Assembly (NCBI GenBank): GCA_025655555.1
Contig: JAHXIQ010000002.1
Location: 434,001-498,000 of the forward strand
From: Candidatus Thiodiazotropha sp. (ex Myrtea sp. 'scaly one' KF741663)
Lineage (GTDB): Bacteria > Pseudomonadota > Gammaproteobacteria > Chromatiales > Chromatiaceae
Length of the DNA: 64,000 bases
Direction: 5' to 3'
Position 1 is the stretch's first letter, and each line of letters opens with the position of its first letter. A program made the translations under genes and the position numbers. A model generated the notes under the pieces. The model did no database searches. It was not told the DNA's origin and saw only the letters and a list, made by a program, of their open reading frames with translations. This document shows positions 31,681 to 42,094 of the stretch, one piece after another.

Positions 31681-31693
31681 TCGGAGAGCACTC

Positions 31694-32437
31694 ATGCGTT
31701 TACCTATATTAAGAAAGCTCATAGTCGGTGCCGGCTTTGCACTGTTGGTGTTGGGTCAGAACGTGATGGCTGAGACAGCAACCACACGGTTGACCCAGTC
31801 GGTGGAGGGGCTGGTTTCAGCATCCTCAGATAATGTTTCCCAACGGTTGGAAAAAGCACCCGTTACCGAAGCTTCAGAATTACTGACCGGTGGTAGCCGG
31901 TTGGAGCGCGCCACACAGCAGAGGCCGTTGGCGCATCCGGCCGGGCAGGTCTTTTCGATCTTCGATGCGCAGACCGTGATTAGTTTGGATGATGACGATG
32001 ACGGCTACTATCATCGACTCCGGGTCAGTTTTGACCCCGATGTGGATGCCGGTACAGCCTGGGTCTACGCCAAGCTCTATCTCAGTCTGGAGGGCGGGCC
32101 ATGGAATCATTACTTCACCACGGATGTGTTTTCCATTGAGGATGATCTGACGGGTGATGCGTATGAGGTGGTAACCCGTCTTCTAGATGGGTATCCCACT
32201 GGGTATTACGATGTTCTGATAGAGCTCTATGATGCGGACTACGACCTGCTGGTAGTCAATTATGGTCCTTTTGAAGATCGTGATTTGGCGGTGCTGCCAC
32301 TGGAAGACATCGACCGGGATAGCTATCACGATCACGGTGGCGGCGGTGCGCTGGGCCTCGCCCTGTTGTTGCTTGCACTATTGGCTGTGACAAAAGGTTA
32401 CAGAGTGCGTCAGAGAGGTGGCAAAACAGCGGTGTGA
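31694..32437 (+). CDS. secreted protein with GlyGly-CTERM-like C-terminal sorting signal
   Basis: signal peptide 'LRKLIVGAGFALLVLGQNVMA'; C-term 'HGGGGALGLALLLLALLAVTKGYRVRQRGGK'; start corrected from ORF start 31505. Confidence 0.75.
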   Translation: MRLPILRKLIVGAGFALLVLGQNVMAETATTRLTQSVEGLVSASSDNVSQRLEKAPVTEASELLTGGSRLERATQQRPLAHPAGQVFSIFDAQTVISLDDDDDGYYHRLRVSFDPDVDAGTAWVYAKLYLSLEGGPWNHYFTTDVFSIEDDLTGDAYEVVTRLLDGYPTGYYDVLIELYDADYDLLVVNYGPFEDRDLAVLPLEDIDRDSYHDHGGGGALGLALLLLALLAVTKGYRVRQRGGKTAV

Positions 32438-32510
32438 TGGGTGAGAATGTGGACACCATTTAATACCTGCACTAATGTTCGATTCACACCATCAAGGAGT
32501 ATTCTTAATC

Positions 32511-33371
32511 ATGAGCAGAAAAGTGTTGCTGCTATTCGTCCTGATTCATGCCATCTCTCTCTCGGGCTGTGCGACGCTGGAGCAGGTAGGGCAAGTCCTT
32601 GAGGGTCAGAAGCCCACCGCCCAGGTGAACGGTGTAAGACTGACCAGTCTTGATTTCGAGGGCATGGATCTCGCGTTTGATGTGCAGGTTGATAATCCCA
32701 ACCCGGTGGGGATCTCCCTGGCTGGGCTCGATTACGATCTCAGTCTGCTGGGTAGTCGTTTTTTAAAGGGTGATCAACCCATGGGGATGAGGCTGGCGGC
32801 AAACGGAAACAGTTCTGTAGAAGTTCCTATGCGATTGGGATTTCAGCAGCTGTTATCCACCTATCAGCAATTGAAGGGTGCAGATTCAGCCGGTTACCAG
32901 CTTGATTTGGGGATGGGTTTCGATGTGCCTGTGCTGGGTCGAGTACGCGTGCCGGTAAGTTACCAGGGAGAGTTTCCGGTACCGAAGATGCCTGATGTGA
33001 AAGTCCGCTCGCTCGATGTACAGCAGCTTAGTATGAGTGGTGCAAAACTGATGATGCAACTGGAAGTGGATAATCCCAATGCCTTTTCACTGTTGCTGAA
33101 TCAACTCAACTACGACGTGAAACTGAATGGCTACAATGTGGGAAGCGGCCTTATGGGTCGAGCTGTCAATCTTCAACAGGGATCACCGGGGGTGATCAAT
33201 CTGCCACTCTCTCTCGACTTTGCGCAAGCCGGTATGGGACTCTATAAGGCATTGCTGGGTAGCGGTATTCGCTATGACCTAAACGGTTCTATGGAAGCTT
33301 CCAGTTCAAATCCTATCCTGAAACATTTTCAAATGCCGCTGAAGAAACAAGGGCGGGTCAGTCTGCGTTAA
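32511..33371 (+). CDS. LEA type 2 (LEA14/WHy)-family lipoprotein
   Basis: lipobox 'ISLSGCATL'; two WHy repeats 'LAFDVQVDNPNPVGISL' and 'LMMQLEVDNPNAFSLLL'. Confidence 0.88.
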   Translation: MSRKVLLLFVLIHAISLSGCATLEQVGQVLEGQKPTAQVNGVRLTSLDFEGMDLAFDVQVDNPNPVGISLAGLDYDLSLLGSRFLKGDQPMGMRLAANGNSSVEVPMRLGFQQLLSTYQQLKGADSAGYQLDLGMGFDVPVLGRVRVPVSYQGEFPVPKMPDVKVRSLDVQQLSMSGAKLMMQLEVDNPNAFSLLLNQLNYDVKLNGYNVGSGLMGRAVNLQQGSPGVINLPLSLDFAQAGMGLYKALLGSGIRYDLNGSMEASSSNPILKHFQMPLKKQGRVSLR

Positions 33372-33391
33372 GCGCTTACAGAATAGTGAAT

Positions 33392-35203
33392 TCACTCTTG
33401 AGGGATAGCCTCTTTACCTTCTGCAGGTTCAGGTGGCTGGGGATTAAGCAAATCTCTAAGAATATCCAGTGATGCACGTTTGTCGTCTTGTGAAAACTTA
33501 GAGGCCTCAACCCAGGCGTGCGGTGGATTCGTCATGATCTTCAACCAGTTGTTGTCCTGTTGTGATTGACGCAGTTTTTCAAATTCTACAGCCGTTTTTT
33601 CATCAGGTAACAATAGTAGTTTCTTACCAATTCGTTGGGACCAGTGTTTTATCTGTGCGTTGCTCAGGCAGCCATCATTGAGTGGGCTGATTTTGCAGCG
33701 GTTTTTCGCCGGGCCCCGGACATGATAATCGGTGATGGCTTCGCGGTTTTTGTCAGAATCTCCAGGGACAATGGTTACCGGGCATTTACAGGGCGCCGTG
33801 CAACTGCAATTGGCAATCGCCGGTGCCGGCAAAGGTAGTTGAATTCGGTATGCGTAGGGGGATAGGTAACGGGTTTCGTCGAAATGGCATTCCTGTTCCG
33901 GGTCGCTGCAGGCAATGGCATCATCCCGCAAACGGGATAGGGTACGATGAACCTGATCCTGAATCAGACGCAATGATTCGATGTGTGAAGCGCCTAACGC
34001 CTCGAATGTATTGCTGGTCGAATTTAGAGCCTGGAACTCGTCGTGATGTTCCAGCAGGTATTCCATATCCTGATAAAGACTGTTGTAGGATCCGAAATAG
34101 GCTGCCAGCTGGTCCAGTTCTTTTGTGGCCAGTTCGATGGGCTTATCCGGCCAGTTGGCCAGGGCCGTGTAAGGCATCAACGAGACGCGATAGTAGGTGG
34201 GATAATCGCCGGCCTCGGTGGTCAGAGTGTCAAGCTTAGCCACCAGGTCTTCCTTGGTCGCCGGGATCTTGTCCTTCCTGCCACCCGTCTGGAAAAAACG
34301 CATCGACATTTTGTTGCTGTTGACCTTGGCATCGCTCTTACCACTGGCACTGGCCTTGACGTTGGCGCCCCAGCCGGAGCCGGTGAAATGTGCACTGGTG
34401 CTTTGTTGATCCTGGCGTGAACGGGCCTCTACTGTGATGACCGAGTGGAGTCGAGCGCCACCATAGAGGGCGGCTACGAAAGAGTCTCCGCAACGGTTGA
34501 AAAAGGCGTCCAGCGAGCGCTGTTTCGCCAGACGTAATGCCTCCGGAGTCAAACGGATTTCACCCGTATCGGGAAAGTCTTTTGCCTTGTCCGGATCTCG
34601 AACCTTGGCCTTGCTGTTCGTCGCCATAGGCGTGGCGTAGCGTACCCCGTTATCCACCGATGCGGTTAAGAGGAAATTTGAACTGAATCCACTGACTTTG
34701 CTGTTGCTGGCAAATTCCGCACTGCCGCTGACGCTGTAGATGGCGGTCTTGACCGAGGCTGCGGCAGAAACCTTCATACTCTTCATCAGCTCGTAGCTGT
34801 CACTCACCTCTGAGATGGTCATGTATTTGGTCTGCCCCTGATCTTCATCCACCGAAAATTCGATGCACACGGAAGGACGCGGTGTGCCTTGTTCAGAATC
34901 CCAGCCCCAGCCAATGTCGACCCCGGTTTCCGGATAATCAACCGTGACCGGTTGAGCATGACGTTTTCCGCCTCCCCCCAGCAGGCTGCTGTCCCGGTCA
35001 GAGAGAAGCTCATTGTCTACTTTATTGTCTGCATCAGTGCTTTTACCAGGCGCTTCACTGTTACCGGAACCACACCCGGATAGAAGTAAGGTGATGAGTA
35101 ACAGTGTGAAGATTGCGTAAGAGATAGCGTCGTATTTGTTGGCGGTGAGTCTGTTTCCATATTCATTGCAGGCAGTGGAGAGTGTTTGTTGATTGTTGTC
35201 CAT
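33392..35203 (-). CDS. large lipoprotein with MACPF/CDC-like pore-forming region
   Basis: lipobox 'LLLITLLLSGCGSG'; 'CGDSFVAALYGGARLHSVITVEARS' resembles MACPF signature; two S/A/K/N-rich amphipathic stretches; SD at ATG 35203. Confidence 0.6.
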   Translation of the reverse strand: MDNNQQTLSTACNEYGNRLTANKYDAISYAIFTLLLITLLLSGCGSGNSEAPGKSTDADNKVDNELLSDRDSSLLGGGGKRHAQPVTVDYPETGVDIGWGWDSEQGTPRPSVCIEFSVDEDQGQTKYMTISEVSDSYELMKSMKVSAAASVKTAIYSVSGSAEFASNSKVSGFSSNFLLTASVDNGVRYATPMATNSKAKVRDPDKAKDFPDTGEIRLTPEALRLAKQRSLDAFFNRCGDSFVAALYGGARLHSVITVEARSRQDQQSTSAHFTGSGWGANVKASASGKSDAKVNSNKMSMRFFQTGGRKDKIPATKEDLVAKLDTLTTEAGDYPTYYRVSLMPYTALANWPDKPIELATKELDQLAAYFGSYNSLYQDMEYLLEHHDEFQALNSTSNTFEALGASHIESLRLIQDQVHRTLSRLRDDAIACSDPEQECHFDETRYLSPYAYRIQLPLPAPAIANCSCTAPCKCPVTIVPGDSDKNREAITDYHVRGPAKNRCKISPLNDGCLSNAQIKHWSQRIGKKLLLLPDEKTAVEFEKLRQSQQDNNWLKIMTNPPHAWVEASKFSQDDKRASLDILRDLLNPQPPEPAEGKEAIPQE

Positions 35204-35731
35204 CCAGGAACTCCAGGGTCGAGCGGTTTTTAATGATTTTCTATGGTTTTTATATGGATTTCTGATCTGACAGGGTGACTCCTGATTGACAATTAGAGGT
35301 GGCGCTACTGCACCAGTATAGATGGTGGAGGCTGGTAAAAAGCGTAAATCACCATATACCCTGAAATACTGAGGGCTACTTTTTCTCCGTGATGTAAAGC
35401 TTGGCAACAAGCCATTTATATCTTGCGTTTAACAATAGGATAGGAATATTTCTGAGACTCAATCTAACCTGATCCGACGTGGATTCCAGATCCCCCTAAT
35501 TAAGCAGGCCAGTATCGGTTTGAAATAAGGATAAATAAGCACATTTCAAGGGCAAGGTCGGAAATCTACTCCGGCATATAGGATGAGCTAAAATTAGTGT
35601 AGGGCACCGATGCGTGCTTGTATCTGTAAGGCGTAACAACCCGGTAACAGCTACTCAGCCTGTACCGATCCGAAAGACCTGAACCAGTGCGAGAGGTCGG
35701 TAGCAAGCTGAACTTGAAGGAGGAGGTGGTC

Positions 35732-36052
35732 ATGAAAGTCTTCATGTTGATGACCGGAAGCGGACCACTGATGATTCTCACATCTCACGCTTCCATCGAA
35801 GATCCCCAGATTCTGGAAAAACTGATGGGTAAGGGTATTGAGAAGTTCCTTGCCTACGAAGTTCCCTTTGCCTTGGCAAAGGAGCGCTACGGCGGTCATT
35901 TCAACGTCGCAGCCAACGATCTGCACGAGACAGATGATCTGCGAGTGCTGGACTACAATGGTGAGCGGGCTTTTAAGCTCTTCTCATTTGAAGAGTTGGG
36001 TAAACCCATGATCCATGAGCCCAGTGTGGGACCTAAAACCGAGGTTGCCTAA
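35732..36052 (+). CDS. conserved small cytosolic protein of unknown function
   Basis: 'MKVFMLMTGSGPLMILTSHASIEDPQILEKLMGKGIEKFLAYEVP'; SD gaaggaggagg. Confidence 0.75.
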   Translation: MKVFMLMTGSGPLMILTSHASIEDPQILEKLMGKGIEKFLAYEVPFALAKERYGGHFNVAANDLHETDDLRVLDYNGERAFKLFSFEELGKPMIHEPSVGPKTEVA

Positions 36053-36080
36053 GCTGAGGCAGCCGGGAGGGCCAAAGCTT

Positions 36081-36113
36081 CCCCAGGGCCTGCTAACAGA
36101 ACAGGCCCTGGGG
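36081..36113. terminator. bidirectional hairpin CCCCAGGGCCTG / CAGGCCCTGGGG between convergent genes
   Basis: 12-bp perfect inverted repeat located between 36052 (+) and metH stop (-). Confidence 0.65.
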
Positions 36114-36114
36114 A

Positions 36115-39100
36115 TCAGCCTTCAGGGTCGTAAGCCATGTTGGGGGCCAGCCACCGTTCCATTTCGGAAAGGGGCATGCCCTTGCGCTCAGCATAGTCGC
36201 TTACCTGATCCCGATTAATCTTACCCACGGAGAAGTAGCGGGACTTCGGATGGCTGAAGTAGAGTCCGCTAACCGAAGCGGTGGGTACCATCGCCTTGCT
36301 TTCCGTCAGCCACATGCCGGTATGTTTCTCTACCGACAGAAGCTCCCACAACAGGTCTTTCTCTGTATGGTCGGGGCTTGCCGGATAGCCCATGGCCGGG
36401 CGTATGCCGGTATATTTTTCAGCGATCAGCGCCTCATTGCTGAGGGACTCCGTTTTTGCATAGCCCCAATAGTTTCTACGTACCTGCTCATGCAACCACT
36501 CGGTCAACGCCTCGGCTAAACGGTCTGCCAGTGCCTTGAGCATGATGGCGCGGTAGTCGTCGTGATCTTTTTCGAATTCAGCAATCTTTTCATCGATGCC
36601 GATACCCGCAGTGCAGGCAAAAGCACCCAAGTAGTCAGGTTTGCCGCTGGTGGCGGGCGCTACATAATCTGACAGGCACTCATTGTACTTACCGTCTGGT
36701 TGACGACCTTGTTTTCGTAAATTGTTGAATGTGGCGAGCATCTGCTGACGGGAGCTGTCGCTGTAAACCCGGATGTCATCACCTTCGGCATTGGCCGGAA
36801 ACAGGCCGATTACCGCAGTAGCCCCAAGCCATTGTTCATCGATGATCTGGCGAAGCATGGTTTGTGCATCAGCAAAGAGTTTGCCTGCTTCCTCGCCCTT
36901 TTTCGGGTCGTCGAGAATTTGTGGGTAGCGTCCCTTGAGTTGCCAGGCATGGAAGAAGAAGGTCCAGTCTATGTAGTCAGTCAACACTTCAATGGATATG
37001 TCTTGCAGTACCAACAAGCTGGCACAAGGTAGATCATTATTAGGATCGGCAAGCCTGATGAGACGGCAATCCCGGGGAGGCTCAAACCCGGGCTGGCAGA
37101 GTTCTGGTGTGATGGATTCGAAGTCGGACCAGTCAATAGAAGTCGGATTGGCCCTGGCTTCTGTGATCGGAATCAGATTACGTGCCTCGTTGACGCCCGC
37201 TCGACGCTGGCGCACCGTTTCGTATTCTGTTCGTAGTTTAGTGACGTAGTCATCACGATGTTCATGGGAGAGCAAGCTCGAGGCAACACCCACCGCACGG
37301 GAGGCGTCCGGCACATAGACCACGGGGTGGTCATACTGTGGTTCGATTTTTACCGCTGTGTGAGCGATGGAGGTGGTGGCGCCGCCAATCATCAGTGGTT
37401 GCGTCATTTCGAGTCGCTGCAGCTCTTTGGCTACGTGGACCATCTCGTCCAGAGACGGCGTGATGAGTCCAGAGAGGCCGATGATATCGACCTCCATTTC
37501 CTTGGCCTTCTGTAAAATGGTATCGGCAGAAACCATCACGCCGATATCGATAACCTCGTAGTTATTGCACTGGAGGACTACGCCAACGATATTTTTGCCG
37601 ATATCGTGTACATCGCCTTTGACCGTGGCCATAAGAATTTTGCCCCGGGCTTTGGCGCCACATTCGGCCTTTTCCGCTTCCAGATAAGGTTCCAGATAGG
37701 CGACCGCTTTCTTCATGACCCGGGCTGATTTGACCACCTGGGGCAGGAACATCTTGCCCGCACCGAAGAGGTCGCCAACCACGTTCATACCGTCCATCAG
37801 CGGTCCTTCGATCACCTCCAGGGTGCGGGTGGATTGCTGTCTCGCCTCTTCCGTGTCCTCGTCGATGAATTCAGTGATGCCTTTCACCAGGGCGTGTTGA
37901 AGACGTTTGTTGACCGGCCAGGATCTCCACTCAGCATCCTCCTTGACCGCAACGGCACCACCGTCGCCTTGGTATTTTGGTGCAAGATCGACCAGCCGCT
38001 CACCGGCTTGGGGGTCTCGGTTGAGTACCACGTCTTCGACCGCATTACGAAGATCGGTGGGCAGGTCATCGTAGACTGCGAGTTGACCCGCATTGACAAT
38101 GCCCATATCCATACCTGCCTGGATGGCGTGGTAAAGAAAGACGGCGTGAATCGCCTCTCGCACCGGATTGTTGCCGCGAAAGGAGAAAGAGACATTCGAG
38201 ACGCCGCCGGAGATCAGGGCATGTGGCAAGGCTTGCTTGATCTCCCGGGTGGCCTTGATGAAATCGACCCCATAGTTATCGTGCTCCTCGATGCCGGTGG
38301 CGATGGCAAAGATATTGGGATCAAAGATGATATCTTCTGCAGGAAAACCTACTTCCTTGGTCAGTAGTCGGTAGGCCCGGCTGCAGATCTCCACCTTGCG
38401 TTCACGGGTATCGGCCTGGCCGGCTTCATCGAAGGCCATGACAATCACCGCCGCACCATAGCGGTGACAGAGTTTAGCCTGCTCGAGAAACTTGGCCTCT
38501 CCCTCTTTCATGGAGATGGAGTTAACGATGGGCTTGCCCTGTACGCATTTCAGTCCTGCTTCAATGATCTCCCATTTGGAGGAGTCGATCATCACCGGCA
38601 CCTTGGCGATGTCCGGTTCACCGGCGCAGAGATTAAGGAAACGCTGCATAGCGGCAATACCATCGAGCATCGCCTCATCCATATTGACGTCCACCACCTG
38701 GGCGCCGTTCTCTACCTGCTCGCGGCAGACATCCAGTGCCTCATCGTACTGTTCGTTGAGGATCAGGCGTTTGAATTTAGCCGAGCCGGTGACGTTGGCG
38801 CGCTCACCGACGTTGACGAAAAGTGTCTCGGGGCCGATGTTGAGGGGTTCCAGGCCAGAGAGACGGCACTGCTTTTCGATCCCCGGCAGACGCCGTGGGG
38901 GTTTGTCGGATACGGCTTTGGCAATGGCTTCAATGTGTTGCGGCGTGGTGCCGCAGCAACCGCCCACAATGTTGAGAAAACCGCTGTCTGCCCATTCGGC
39001 GATGTAGTCCGCCATGTGCGCCGCATCCAGATCATATTCACCGAACTCGTTAGGCAGCCCCGCGTTGGGGTGTGCAGAGACATGGGTTTCGGCGATGCGT

Positions 39101-39894
39101 GACATCTCCTCCACGTATTGGCGCAGTAGGTCGGGCCCCAGGGCACAGTTAAGGCCGATGGAGATGGGTCTGGCATGACGCAGACTGTTGTAAAAAGACT
39201 CTGTGGTCTGGCCGGAAAGTGTGCGTCCCGATTGGTCGGTAATGGTGCCGGAAATCATCACCGGCAGGCGTACCTGATCCTCTTCGAAGACCTGTTCACA
39301 AGCAAACACGGCTGCCTTGGCATTGAGGGTATCGAAGATGGTTTCGATCAGCAGCAGATCGCTGCCTCCGGCTATCAGACCGCGGGTTGCCTCAGCGTAA
39401 GCGCTTACTAACTCATCAAAGCTGGTATTACGGGCACCAGGATCGTTGACATCCGGTGAGATGGAAGCGGTTCGGTTGGTAGGGCCGAGTACACCCGCCA
39501 CAAAACGGGGTTTTTCCGGGGTGGAGAGCTTGTCTGCCGCCTCCCGTGCCAGACGCGCACCGGCCTCACTCATCTCATAGGCCAGTGTCTGCATATCGTA
39601 GTCGGCCATGGAGATACGATTGGCGCCGAAGGTATTGGTTTCGACAATATCGGCACCAGCCTCCAGGTAGGCCTCATGGATGCCGCGGATGATGTCCGGC
39701 TGGGTCAGTACCAGCAGATCGTTATTGCCCTTGAGGTCACTCGGCCAGTCACTGAAGCGTTCGCCCCGGTAGTCGCTCTCCTCCAGTTTATGGCGCTGGA
39801 TCATCGTTCCCATGGCGCCGTCGAGGATAAGAATCCGCTCCTGCAGGAGGGATTCGATGGATTGCTCGGCGGTTTGCGGGCTTCTGGCGGTCAT
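36115..39894 (-). CDS. metH: cobalamin-dependent methionine synthase
   Basis: Full-length MetH: '[12 protein letters not shown]', 'GGCCGT', '[14 protein letters not shown]', activation domain. Confidence 0.98.
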   Translation of the reverse strand: MTARSPQTAEQSIESLLQERILILDGAMGTMIQRHKLEESDYRGERFSDWPSDLKGNNDLLVLTQPDIIRGIHEAYLEAGADIVETNTFGANRISMADYDMQTLAYEMSEAGARLAREAADKLSTPEKPRFVAGVLGPTNRTASISPDVNDPGARNTSFDELVSAYAEATRGLIAGGSDLLLIETIFDTLNAKAAVFACEQVFEEDQVRLPVMISGTITDQSGRTLSGQTTESFYNSLRHARPISIGLNCALGPDLLRQYVEEMSRIAETHVSAHPNAGLPNEFGEYDLDAAHMADYIAEWADSGFLNIVGGCCGTTPQHIEAIAKAVSDKPPRRLPGIEKQCRLSGLEPLNIGPETLFVNVGERANVTGSAKFKRLILNEQYDEALDVCREQVENGAQVVDVNMDEAMLDGIAAMQRFLNLCAGEPDIAKVPVMIDSSKWEIIEAGLKCVQGKPIVNSISMKEGEAKFLEQAKLCHRYGAAVIVMAFDEAGQADTRERKVEICSRAYRLLTKEVGFPAEDIIFDPNIFAIATGIEEHDNYGVDFIKATREIKQALPHALISGGVSNVSFSFRGNNPVREAIHAVFLYHAIQAGMDMGIVNAGQLAVYDDLPTDLRNAVEDVVLNRDPQAGERLVDLAPKYQGDGGAVAVKEDAEWRSWPVNKRLQHALVKGITEFIDEDTEEARQQSTRTLEVIEGPLMDGMNVVGDLFGAGKMFLPQVVKSARVMKKAVAYLEPYLEAEKAECGAKARGKILMATVKGDVHDIGKNIVGVVLQCNNYEVIDIGVMVSADTILQKAKEMEVDIIGLSGLITPSLDEMVHVAKELQRLEMTQPLMIGGATTSIAHTAVKIEPQYDHPVVYVPDASRAVGVASSLLSHEHRDDYVTKLRTEYETVRQRRAGVNEARNLIPITEARANPTSIDWSDFESITPELCQPGFEPPRDCRLIRLADPNNDLPCASLLVLQDISIEVLTDYIDWTFFFHAWQLKGRYPQILDDPKKGEEAGKLFADAQTMLRQIIDEQWLGATAVIGLFPANAEGDDIRVYSDSSRQQMLATFNNLRKQGRQPDGKYNECLSDYVAPATSGKPDYLGAFACTAGIGIDEKIAEFEKDHDDYRAIMLKALADRLAEALTEWLHEQVRRNYWGYAKTESLSNEALIAEKYTGIRPAMGYPASPDHTEKDLLWELLSVEKHTGMWLTESKAMVPTASVSGLYFSHPKSRYFSVGKINRDQVSDYAERKGMPLSEMERWLAPNMAYDPEG

Positions 39895-40017
39895 CAGGCT
39901 TCTCAGGTTTTATGAAAAATGGCCGCCAATTATAGAGTGCCGCAGAGGGGCAGGCGAATTATCGTGTCATCTGGGCTATATCTATTTGAAAACGACACAA
40001 TTTGAGAGATATACATA

Positions 40018-41187
40018 GTGAAACAAGCTTTTCTGGTCGATGACTCGAAGTCCGCTCGTATCGTGCTGAGCCGCCTGTTGAAAAAGAGCGGCTTCGACGA
40101 GGTGGAAATGGCGGTGTCCGGAGAGGAGGCCCTGGAGCAACTAAAGGCCATTACGCCGGATGCGATTTTTGTCGATTTCCTGATGGATGGTATGGATGGG
40201 CTGGAAACCATCAATGAAATCAAGAAAGACCCGCGCTTTGTCAGCACGCCGGTGGTGATGTGTACCGCTAATGAGGGGGATGAATATGTGCGAGCGGCTG
40301 TGGACCACGGTGCCTTGGGTATTCTGTCGAAACCGCCGACTCATGAGAGTCTGGGTGAGATCATCGACCTGATCGAACAGCATCAGATGGAAGTGGCGGC
40401 AGCCAATGATACGGCCTCTCCCCAGTCTGAAACAGCAGCCACGCCTACCGAGACGGCGGCAGTGTCACAACCGTCAGCTGCGCCGGTGAGCGGTCTTTCA
40501 GAGGCAGAAGTTCGCCGGATTGCCGAGGAGATCGCTTCCTCACGTGCTGAGAGTGCGGCAGCAGAAGCGGCCAGCCGGGCCGTGGCTGAGCAAGTAGAGG
40601 CGGCTGTCAACGGCTATTTGGATGAGCGGCTGGAACCGCTGGTCAATCAGCTTATCGAACGCCAACTCAAGACCCTGGAGCCGCTTGTTAACTCGCTTAT
40701 TGAAGACCAACTCAAGACTCTGGAGCCACCGACGGTTGATACCGATGCCTTGCAGGAAGAGGTAGTCAAACAGGTTAACGGACAATTGGAGGAGTTTGTA
40801 CGTCAGCTTAACCAGCGTACTGTAGAAGGACTGATCGAGGCCAGTATCTATGAGCAGATTTCTGAAGTTGCCGATGATTTCTCACAGCGGCTAAGGGATA
40901 CGGAGCAGAGCATTCTGAGTAAAGTCCCGGAAAAGAACGAGATGATCGAGCATATTCGTGTTGTTACAGAAGGTTCGGTGGAGGCTCAGGTGCTTGAGAC
41001 GTCGACGCATGTGGCGCAGGAAGTGGCTAATTCCGTGGCCACTGAAACCGTAGAGGCTCTGGTCGATCAGCATTTGGCGCATCAAAGTCTGGCAAACCAG
41101 ACTTCATCTAACAGCACATGGATATGGGCAGCGGGCCTGACGCTTGCTGTCGCTGCCGGGGTGGGTCTCTATTTCTATTTCTTCTAG
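40018..41187 (+). CDS. CheY-like receiver domain with long coiled-coil and C-terminal TM anchor
   Basis: 'KQAFLVDDSKSARIVLSRLL', 'FVDFLMDGMDG'; C-terminal 'STWIWAAGLTLAVAAGVGLYFYFF'. Confidence 0.88.
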   Translation: MKQAFLVDDSKSARIVLSRLLKKSGFDEVEMAVSGEEALEQLKAITPDAIFVDFLMDGMDGLETINEIKKDPRFVSTPVVMCTANEGDEYVRAAVDHGALGILSKPPTHESLGEIIDLIEQHQMEVAAANDTASPQSETAATPTETAAVSQPSAAPVSGLSEAEVRRIAEEIASSRAESAAAEAASRAVAEQVEAAVNGYLDERLEPLVNQLIERQLKTLEPLVNSLIEDQLKTLEPPTVDTDALQEEVVKQVNGQLEEFVRQLNQRTVEGLIEASIYEQISEVADDFSQRLRDTEQSILSKVPEKNEMIEHIRVVTEGSVEAQVLETSTHVAQEVANSVATETVEALVDQHLAHQSLANQTSSNSTWIWAAGLTLAVAAGVGLYFYFF

Positions 41188-41341
41188 GGCCGATTTAACA
41201 AAATCGCACTGTCTAATGGCCTCATCTTGCTTCTGCTAGTTTATCCCGCTGGCGGTTTCTACTTATTCAAGCAATGGGTGAGGGGTAATCATTGGGTAGA
41301 ACAAGGCTATATTCACCCCATGGAATAAAAAGAGGTGAGCC

Positions 41342-41977
41342 ATGTTTGGATTCGGACGTAAGACCCAGATGCCTTCAATAGACGAGGCACTGCCGGGTCG
41401 TCCCACACCAATTCGCCCCCCCGCTGAGCACTTTGTCAACGGTCATCCGATGGAAGGGCCGTTCCCTGAAAGTATGCAGATGGCAATGTTTGGCATGGGC
41501 TGTTTCTGGGGCGCCGAGCGGCACTTCTGGCAACTGCCGGGGGTTTATTCTTCTGCCGTGGGCTATGCCGGTGGTTTCACACCCAATCCGACCTATGAAG
41601 AGGTCTGTACGGGTATGACCGGCCACAATGAGGTGGTGCGTATCGTCTTCGATCCTGCACAGATCAGCTATGTATCGTTGTTGAAGTCATTCTGGGAGGG
41701 GCACGATCCCACCCAGGGGATGCGCCAGGGCAATGATGCGGGCACCCAGTATCGTTCAGGTATCTATACCTTCGATGATACTCAGGCCGTGGCGGCGAAG
41801 GCGTCGAGGGACAATTATCAGCATGCGATACAACAGATGAGTGGAGCGCCGATCACCACAGAGATAAACCAGGCGCCGACATTCTATTTTGCCGAAGCCT
41901 ATCACCAGCAATACCTGGCCAAGAACCCAGGAGGGTATTGTGGTTTGGGCGGTACAGGGGTCTGTTATCCTGAATAG
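41342..41977 (+). CDS. msrA: peptide methionine sulfoxide reductase MsrA
   Basis: '[28 protein letters not shown]'; '[17 protein letters not shown]'. Confidence 0.97.
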   Translation: MFGFGRKTQMPSIDEALPGRPTPIRPPAEHFVNGHPMEGPFPESMQMAMFGMGCFWGAERHFWQLPGVYSSAVGYAGGFTPNPTYEEVCTGMTGHNEVVRIVFDPAQISYVSLLKSFWEGHDPTQGMRQGNDAGTQYRSGIYTFDDTQAVAAKASRDNYQHAIQQMSGAPITTEINQAPTFYFAEAYHQQYLAKNPGGYCGLGGTGVCYPE

Positions 41978-42094
41978 GCTGACTGCCTTGATCTGCATTG
42001 TGACAAACTGTGAGTTTAAGTGGATTTTCAGGCAAATCTTCTGACTTGTGCTATTCCTTAATTAGGAACATTTTTTTGCCAGAGCACGCAGGGA

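Noticed and set aside
31505-31693. Upstream extension of the 31505-32437 ORF
   Set aside because: Ile/Val/Met-rich out-of-frame reading of the His-rich gene; real start with a signal peptide is at 31694.
37834-39102. Several + strand ORFs inside metH (e.g. 37834-38367, 38464-39102)
   Set aside because: Antisense of intact full-length metH.
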